64,000 nucleotides of DNA from Anaerolineales bacterium (GTDB lineage Bacteria > Chloroflexota > Anaerolineae > Anaerolineales > Villigracilaceae). Of the stretch, positions 62,164 through 64,000 are shown one piece after another. Below the pieces are notes generated by a model, which ran no database searches, was not told where the DNA came from, and saw only the letters and a program-made list of their open reading frames with translations. The translations under genes were made by a program, and so were the position numbers. The stretch spans positions 707,833 through 771,832 of the forward strand of contig JAIXKJ010000003.1 of assembly GCA_026928255.1 (NCBI GenBank), in the 5' to 3' direction. Within the stretch, counting starts at the first letter, position 1; every line of letters begins with the position of its first letter.

Positions 62164-63184
62164 GCCGCCAAACGGGCAACACTTCCATATCCATTTCGGA
62201 AACGTGCCCTAACGCATAACGGAAATATCCCGCCGCGCCGATCATCGCCGCGTTATCGGTGCAAAGCGCAAACGGCGGAATGCGAACCGGGAACTCCGTC
62301 TGCGATTGAAAGGCTTGGCGCAAAGCGCGGTTCGCCGAAACGCCGCCCGCGACGAGAATTTCTTTCGCGCCAAATTCGCGCGCCGCGTCCAGCGTCTTTT
62401 TGAACAGCGCGTCCACAATGGATTTTTGGAAAGAAGCCGCCAAGTCCGCAACGGGGAGTCCGCCGCCGCGTTTTTTCAAATCGTTAACTTGATACAACAA
62501 CGACGTTTTCACGCCGCTGAAAGAGAAATCCCATTCGCCTTGCACGCGCGCGCGCGGAAAATCAAATCGGTTTTCGTCGCCCTCTTCCGCCGCCTTCTGA
62601 ATAGACGGTCCGCCAGGGTAAGGCAGTTCTAAGGTGCGCGCCGCTTTATCGAAGGCTTCGCCCGCCGCGTCGTCGAGAGTCGCGCCGAGCCGTTGATAGG
62701 TCAAATGATCGGTCATCAAATTTAATTCGGTGTGCCCGCCCGAGACGAGAAGAGTCATCAGCGGAAATTGCGGCGCGGACGGTTCGCGCTCGCCCGCGTT
62801 ATAAACCCACGCCGAGTAGATGTGCCCTTCGAGGTGATTCACGCCGACGAGCGGCTTATCCAACGCCAGCGCCAAACCTTTCGCCATGTTCACGCCGACA
62901 ATTAACGAGCCAGCCAAGCCCGGCCCTTGCGTAACGGCGATTGCGTCCACGTCGTTAAGCGAAAGGCGCGCTTGCGTCAACGCCTGTCGAACGACCGGCG
63001 TAACGCTCAACACATGCTGACGCGACGCCACTTCGGGGAAGACGCCGCCATAACGCGCGTGAATTTCCATCTGCGAGGCGACGACGGAAGAAAGCGCTAT
63101 CCGTCCATTTTCGACGACGGCGCAAGCGGTTTCGTCGCATGAGGTTTCAATAGCGAGGATGCGAGCAGGCTTTAATTGGGTCAT
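62147..63184 (-). CDS. tsaD: tRNA threonylcarbamoyladenosine synthase subunit TsaD
   Basis: This enzyme transfers the threonylcarbamoyl group to A37 of tRNAs that read ANN codons. The start LAIETSCDETACAVV is diagnostic; metal ligands H117 and H121 are in GVNHLEGHIYS. The length of 345 is normal. No ribosome site is visible; a TAAACT hexamer ends seven bases before the ATG on the minus strand, so the mRNA may be leaderless. It is convergent with prmC. Confidence 0.97.
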   Translation of the reverse strand: MTQLKPARILAIETSCDETACAVVENGRIALSSVVASQMEIHARYGGVFPEVASRQHVLSVTPVVRQALTQARLSLNDVDAIAVTQGPGLAGSLIVGVNMAKGLALALDKPLVGVNHLEGHIYSAWVYNAGEREPSAPQFPLMTLLVSGGHTELNLMTDHLTYQRLGATLDDAAGEAFDKAARTLELPYPGGPSIQKAAEEGDENRFDFPRARVQGEWDFSFSGVKTSLLYQVNDLKKRGGGLPVADLAASFQKSIVDALFKKTLDAAREFGAKEILVAGGVSANRALRQAFQSQTEFPVRIPPFALCTDNAAMIGAAGYFRYALGHVSEMDMEVLPVWRLSRAV

Positions 63185-63472
63185 GTTTTGAAGTTTACCA
63201 TTTAAAGTCCGCCATTCTTCACGTTTTTTTGTTCCATAAAAGACAAGGCGGGCAATTTAGGGCAATTTCTTAAAGTTAATAGTTTTTAACATCTATTATG
63301 CGCCGGATTCGGTACACTATCAATTGAAATTGCCATTTTTAATGGCAACGTTAATGCAAATACTATTCATGAAAACAAAAGGTTGTAGTGCTTTTTTCCT
63401 ACCCATTAATTTTGATTTCTTTGGTATAGTATTGAAGCATCTTCTCATACTTTTTTAACCTCGGAGGAAGTC
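63185..63472. other. 288-bp AT-rich intergenic region upstream of the protease
   Basis: No coding frame is credible here. It has an inverted repeat TTGCCATT-TTT-AATGGCAA (63330-63348), which could be an operator. A TGGTATAGT extended -10 (63422-63430) lies 43 bp before the protease ATG. Long for this dense window, so it probably carries the regulation of the protease gene and the tsaD promoter. Confidence 0.5.
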
Positions 63473-64000
63473 ATGAAACAAATAAGATTTTCAAAAATAC
63501 TGTTAGTTTTTCTCCTCGCGCTCAGCCTCTTTCTCTCAAACGCGCTTGGACCGGCGGCTATCGCGCACGCGCAAGACGACGATCCGCCTACGCCCACGCC
63601 GACAGAAGAAGTCAATAGCGGCGATACAAACGACGGCGACGGGCAAGGGCGTATTGTGGGCGGTTCTCAAGTCGCGCTAGAAGATGCCCCATGGCAAGCG
63701 GCGCTAGTTTCTCACGGCGCTGTTGACCTTTTCCAGGGTCAATTTTGCGGCGGCTCGCTAATTGACAAAGACTGGGTATTAACAGCCGCTCACTGCGTTA
63801 CGGAAGACGACGGTTCCGTTTCATTGCCTGGCTCGATAGATATCATTGTAGGAATAAAGGACCTTGACCACCCTGCGCCAGGCTATCAGCGAGTTACGCT
63901 AAACGCTATCATTCGGCACCCCGCCTACAATAAAGGCGCCACTTTTAATAGCGACATCGCGTTGCTTAAACTTTCTTCTTCCGTTACCTTAGGCGGAAGC
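63473..64000 (+). CDS. secreted trypsin-like serine protease (3' end cut by window edge)
   Basis: The window holds the first 176 residues. A signal peptide (ILLVFLLALSLFLSNALG, cut near AHAQ) is followed by a Pro/Thr/Asp/Gly linker. The peptidase S1 domain then starts at RIVGGSQVALEDAPWQ, the typical activation site. His of the triad is in LTAAHCV and Asp in FNSDIALLKL; the Ser lies outside. GGAGGAAG precedes the ATG. Chymotrypsin-fold S1 enzymes of this animal-like type occur sporadically in bacteria. The enzyme is probably extracellular and made as a zymogen. Confidence 0.93.
   Translation, partial: MKQIRFSKILLVFLLALSLFLSNALGPAAIAHAQDDDPPTPTPTEEVNSGDTNDGDGQGRIVGGSQVALEDAPWQAALVSHGAVDLFQGQFCGGSLIDKDWVLTAAHCVTEDDGSVSLPGSIDIIVGIKDLDHPAPGYQRVTLNAIIRHPAYNKGATFNSDIALLKLSSSVTLGGS

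Overview
The window is a dense stretch of bacterial chromosome of moderately high GC. There are no insertion sequences, prophage genes, CRISPR arrays or tRNAs. The gene content fits a Gram-variable, lipoprotein-rich heterotroph with anaerobic or facultative metabolism, and I lean toward Chloroflexota class Anaerolineae. Supporting signs are a fused gamma-alpha 2-oxoacid:ferredoxin oxidoreductase, a proton-pumping pyrophosphatase, Thr-Pro-rich secreted proteins and Lys-rich protein tails. The phylum is an inference from style, not from a marker comparison.

Layout. Positions 1-5150 hold a FadR-type regulator (cut by the window edge), korAB, arfB and a DMT permease. Positions 5170-15280 on the minus strand hold pyruvate kinase, an ornithine aminotransferase / alanine dehydrogenase-like / CoA-transferase operon, an MBL hydrolase, the H+-pyrophosphatase and a saccharopine-dehydrogenase-like enzyme. 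Positions 15344-27790 on the minus strand form a polyamine uptake and catabolism locus: potABC, two potD paralogues, putrescine aminotransferase, a methylmalonate-semialdehyde-type dehydrogenase and two more class III aminotransferases. An Lrp/AsnC regulator sits at each end, and a previously unlisted 40-residue ORF lies beside the first. Positions 27900-31260 hold two YbaK-type deacylases around a pirin, a lipoprotein and Rnk. Positions 31318-35179 form an operon of an acetyl-CoA-synthetase-like enzyme plus three unfamiliar polytopic membrane proteins.

Positions 35293-47545 hold upp, RNase P RNA, a CoaE with a large C-terminal extension, cdaA-cdaR (cyclic di-AMP), der, an ECF sigma/anti-sigma pair, two SDR proteins, a LysM lipoprotein and DegV. 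Positions 47671-51067 hold deoC with a double-domain aldehyde dehydrogenase. Positions 51177-64000 hold a DinB-like protein, oligopeptidase B, mdh-gltA, trxB, uvrC with a response regulator, prfA-prmC, tsaD and the start of a secreted trypsin-like protease.

Promoters and ends. Seven good sigma-70-type promoters with exact 17-bp spacers can be read by eye (pyk, hppA, lrp1, lrp2, rnk, acs, rnpB), with many intrinsic terminators. The lrp1 promoter carries three operator-like repeats spaced exactly 31 bp apart. Nothing here is a defence system or an evident mobile system. The best candidates for new biology are the acs-linked membrane trio, the Lys-rich tails, the phased Lrp operators with the 40-residue ORF, the CoaE extension, and the LysM lipoprotein.
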